Assembly (NCBI GenBank): GCA_003648125.1
Contig: QMOE01000164.1
Span: 1-6,095 of the forward strand
DNA from: Chloroflexota bacterium
GTDB lineage: Bacteria; Chloroflexota; Anaerolineae; B4-G1
Direction: 5' to 3'
Length of the DNA: 6,095 nt
In this document: positions 5,856 to 6,095 of the stretch, one piece after another
How positions within the stretch are numbered: position 1 is the first letter of the stretch
How the letters are laid out: each line of letters begins with the position of its first letter
Position numbers and translations under genes: made by a program
The notes under the pieces: model-generated
The model's database searches: none
Seen by the model: only the letters and a program-made list of their open reading frames with translations
Told to the model about the DNA's origin: nothing

Positions 5856-5893
5856 CATTTTCTCTACTAGACACTTTTACCAAATTTTTGTTA

Positions 5894-5951
5894 CACAGAG
5901 ATTCACGGAGGATTCACAGAGACGCCTGTCTGCCGACAGGCAAGCACGGAG
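5894..5951. repeat. CAC(A/G)GAG tandem motifs split by a REP-like hairpin
   Basis: The heptamer CAC(A/G)GAG occurs at 5894, 5904, 5915 and 5945. The first three are 10-11 bases apart. Between the third and fourth lies a hairpin, GCCTGTC (5924-5930) with GACAGGC (5935-5941) around TGCC. Removing about 20 bases containing the hairpin would restore the 10-base step. The heptamers match those in the ends of the 119-bp element at 1679-1797, so this may be a degraded relative of it. No coding frame is supported. Confidence 0.6.
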
Positions 5952-5972
5952 ATTCTTTGAATAAATCTACCA

Positions 5973-6026
5973 GGTATCATCTCAATAATCCGGGGCGCGA
6001 ATCTGTAGGGCGGGTTTCTTACCCAT
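5973..6026. repeat. Solo or truncated arm of the 80-bp palindrome family
   Basis: Bases 5973-5995 begin GGTATCATCTCAATAAT and match the complement of 4127-4149 at 20 of 23 positions, and the left arm of the same element (from 4069) at 17 of 22. The similarity continues more loosely into GTAGGGCGGG (about 6006-6015), where the complete copy has GTAGGTCGG. The expected inverted partner arm is not found downstream; other repeat sequence takes its place, so this is a truncated or interrupted copy. Confidence 0.55.
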
Positions 6027-6050
6027 GCGCGTCAACCTAAGGCTAGCGAC

Positions 6051-6095
6051 CGCTGGTTGAGTAGCCGAAGGCGTATCGAAACCCTTGTACTGAGC
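6051..6095. repeat. Imperfect hairpin repeat cut by the window edge
   Basis: GGTTGAGTAGCC (6055-6066) and GGCGTATCGAAACC (6070-6083) form an imperfect stem around GAA. The unit (from about CGCTGGTTGAG to CTTGTACTGAGC) resembles a multi-copy intergenic repeat that I recall from Chloroflexota and other genomes, but I cannot confirm it here. It may continue beyond 6095. No gene is visible from 5856 to the window end. Confidence 0.45.

Noticed and set aside
1531..6095. CRISPR array or integrated phage as the source of the repeats
   Set aside because: The repeats are inverted palindromes at irregular distances without regular direct repeats and spacers, and no cas, integrase or phage gene is present.

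Overview
The window carries three protein genes separated by repeat-rich intergenic DNA. It looks like part of a chromosome from a Chloroflexota bacterium, probably an Anaerolineae-type lineage. That placement is an inference from a Ser/Thr kinase with a Thr/Pro-rich linker and an NBR1-like Ig sensor domain, a GAF-PAS-cyclase protein, and dense small palindromic repeats between genes. There is no rRNA or other strong phylogenetic marker.

Layout: (1) 1-1161, plus strand: the 3' part of a GAF-PAS-class III nucleotide cyclase gene whose start lies outside the window. (2) 1162-1827: about 665 bases without a protein gene, holding a weak hairpin, a good sigma70-type promoter followed by a strong intrinsic terminator (together delimiting a roughly 107-nt candidate small RNA), a second promoter, an 89-bp MITE-like palindrome with a 9-bp target duplication placed exactly at that promoter's start site, and a 119-bp palindromic CACAGAG element ending just before the kinase gene. 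(3) 1828-3909, plus strand: a membrane Ser/Thr protein kinase with an NBR1-type Ig domain and a Cys-containing C-terminal domain outside the cell. (4) 3910-4198: a convergent intergenic region with a two-way terminator-like hairpin and a second MITE-like palindrome (80 bp, 10-bp target duplication). (5) 4199-5779, minus strand: a signal peptide, two thioredoxin-like domains and a six-helix CcdA/DsbD-type electron conduit in one protein. (6) 5780-6095: the promoter and leader of that gene, then a patchwork of repeats, including one arm related to the 80-bp palindrome.

The cyclase and the kinase are both signalling proteins, but they are separated by a terminator and repeats, so they are probably not one transcript. 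The thiol-redox protein is convergent with the kinase and has its own promoter. Nothing in the sequence ties the three genes into one pathway. The most noteworthy signals are the promoter-terminator pair without a protein gene, the insertion into the presumed kinase promoter, the Arg-to-His change in the cyclase active site, the N-terminal double-thioredoxin arrangement of the CcdA-like protein, and a family of near-perfect palindromic elements with visible target duplications.
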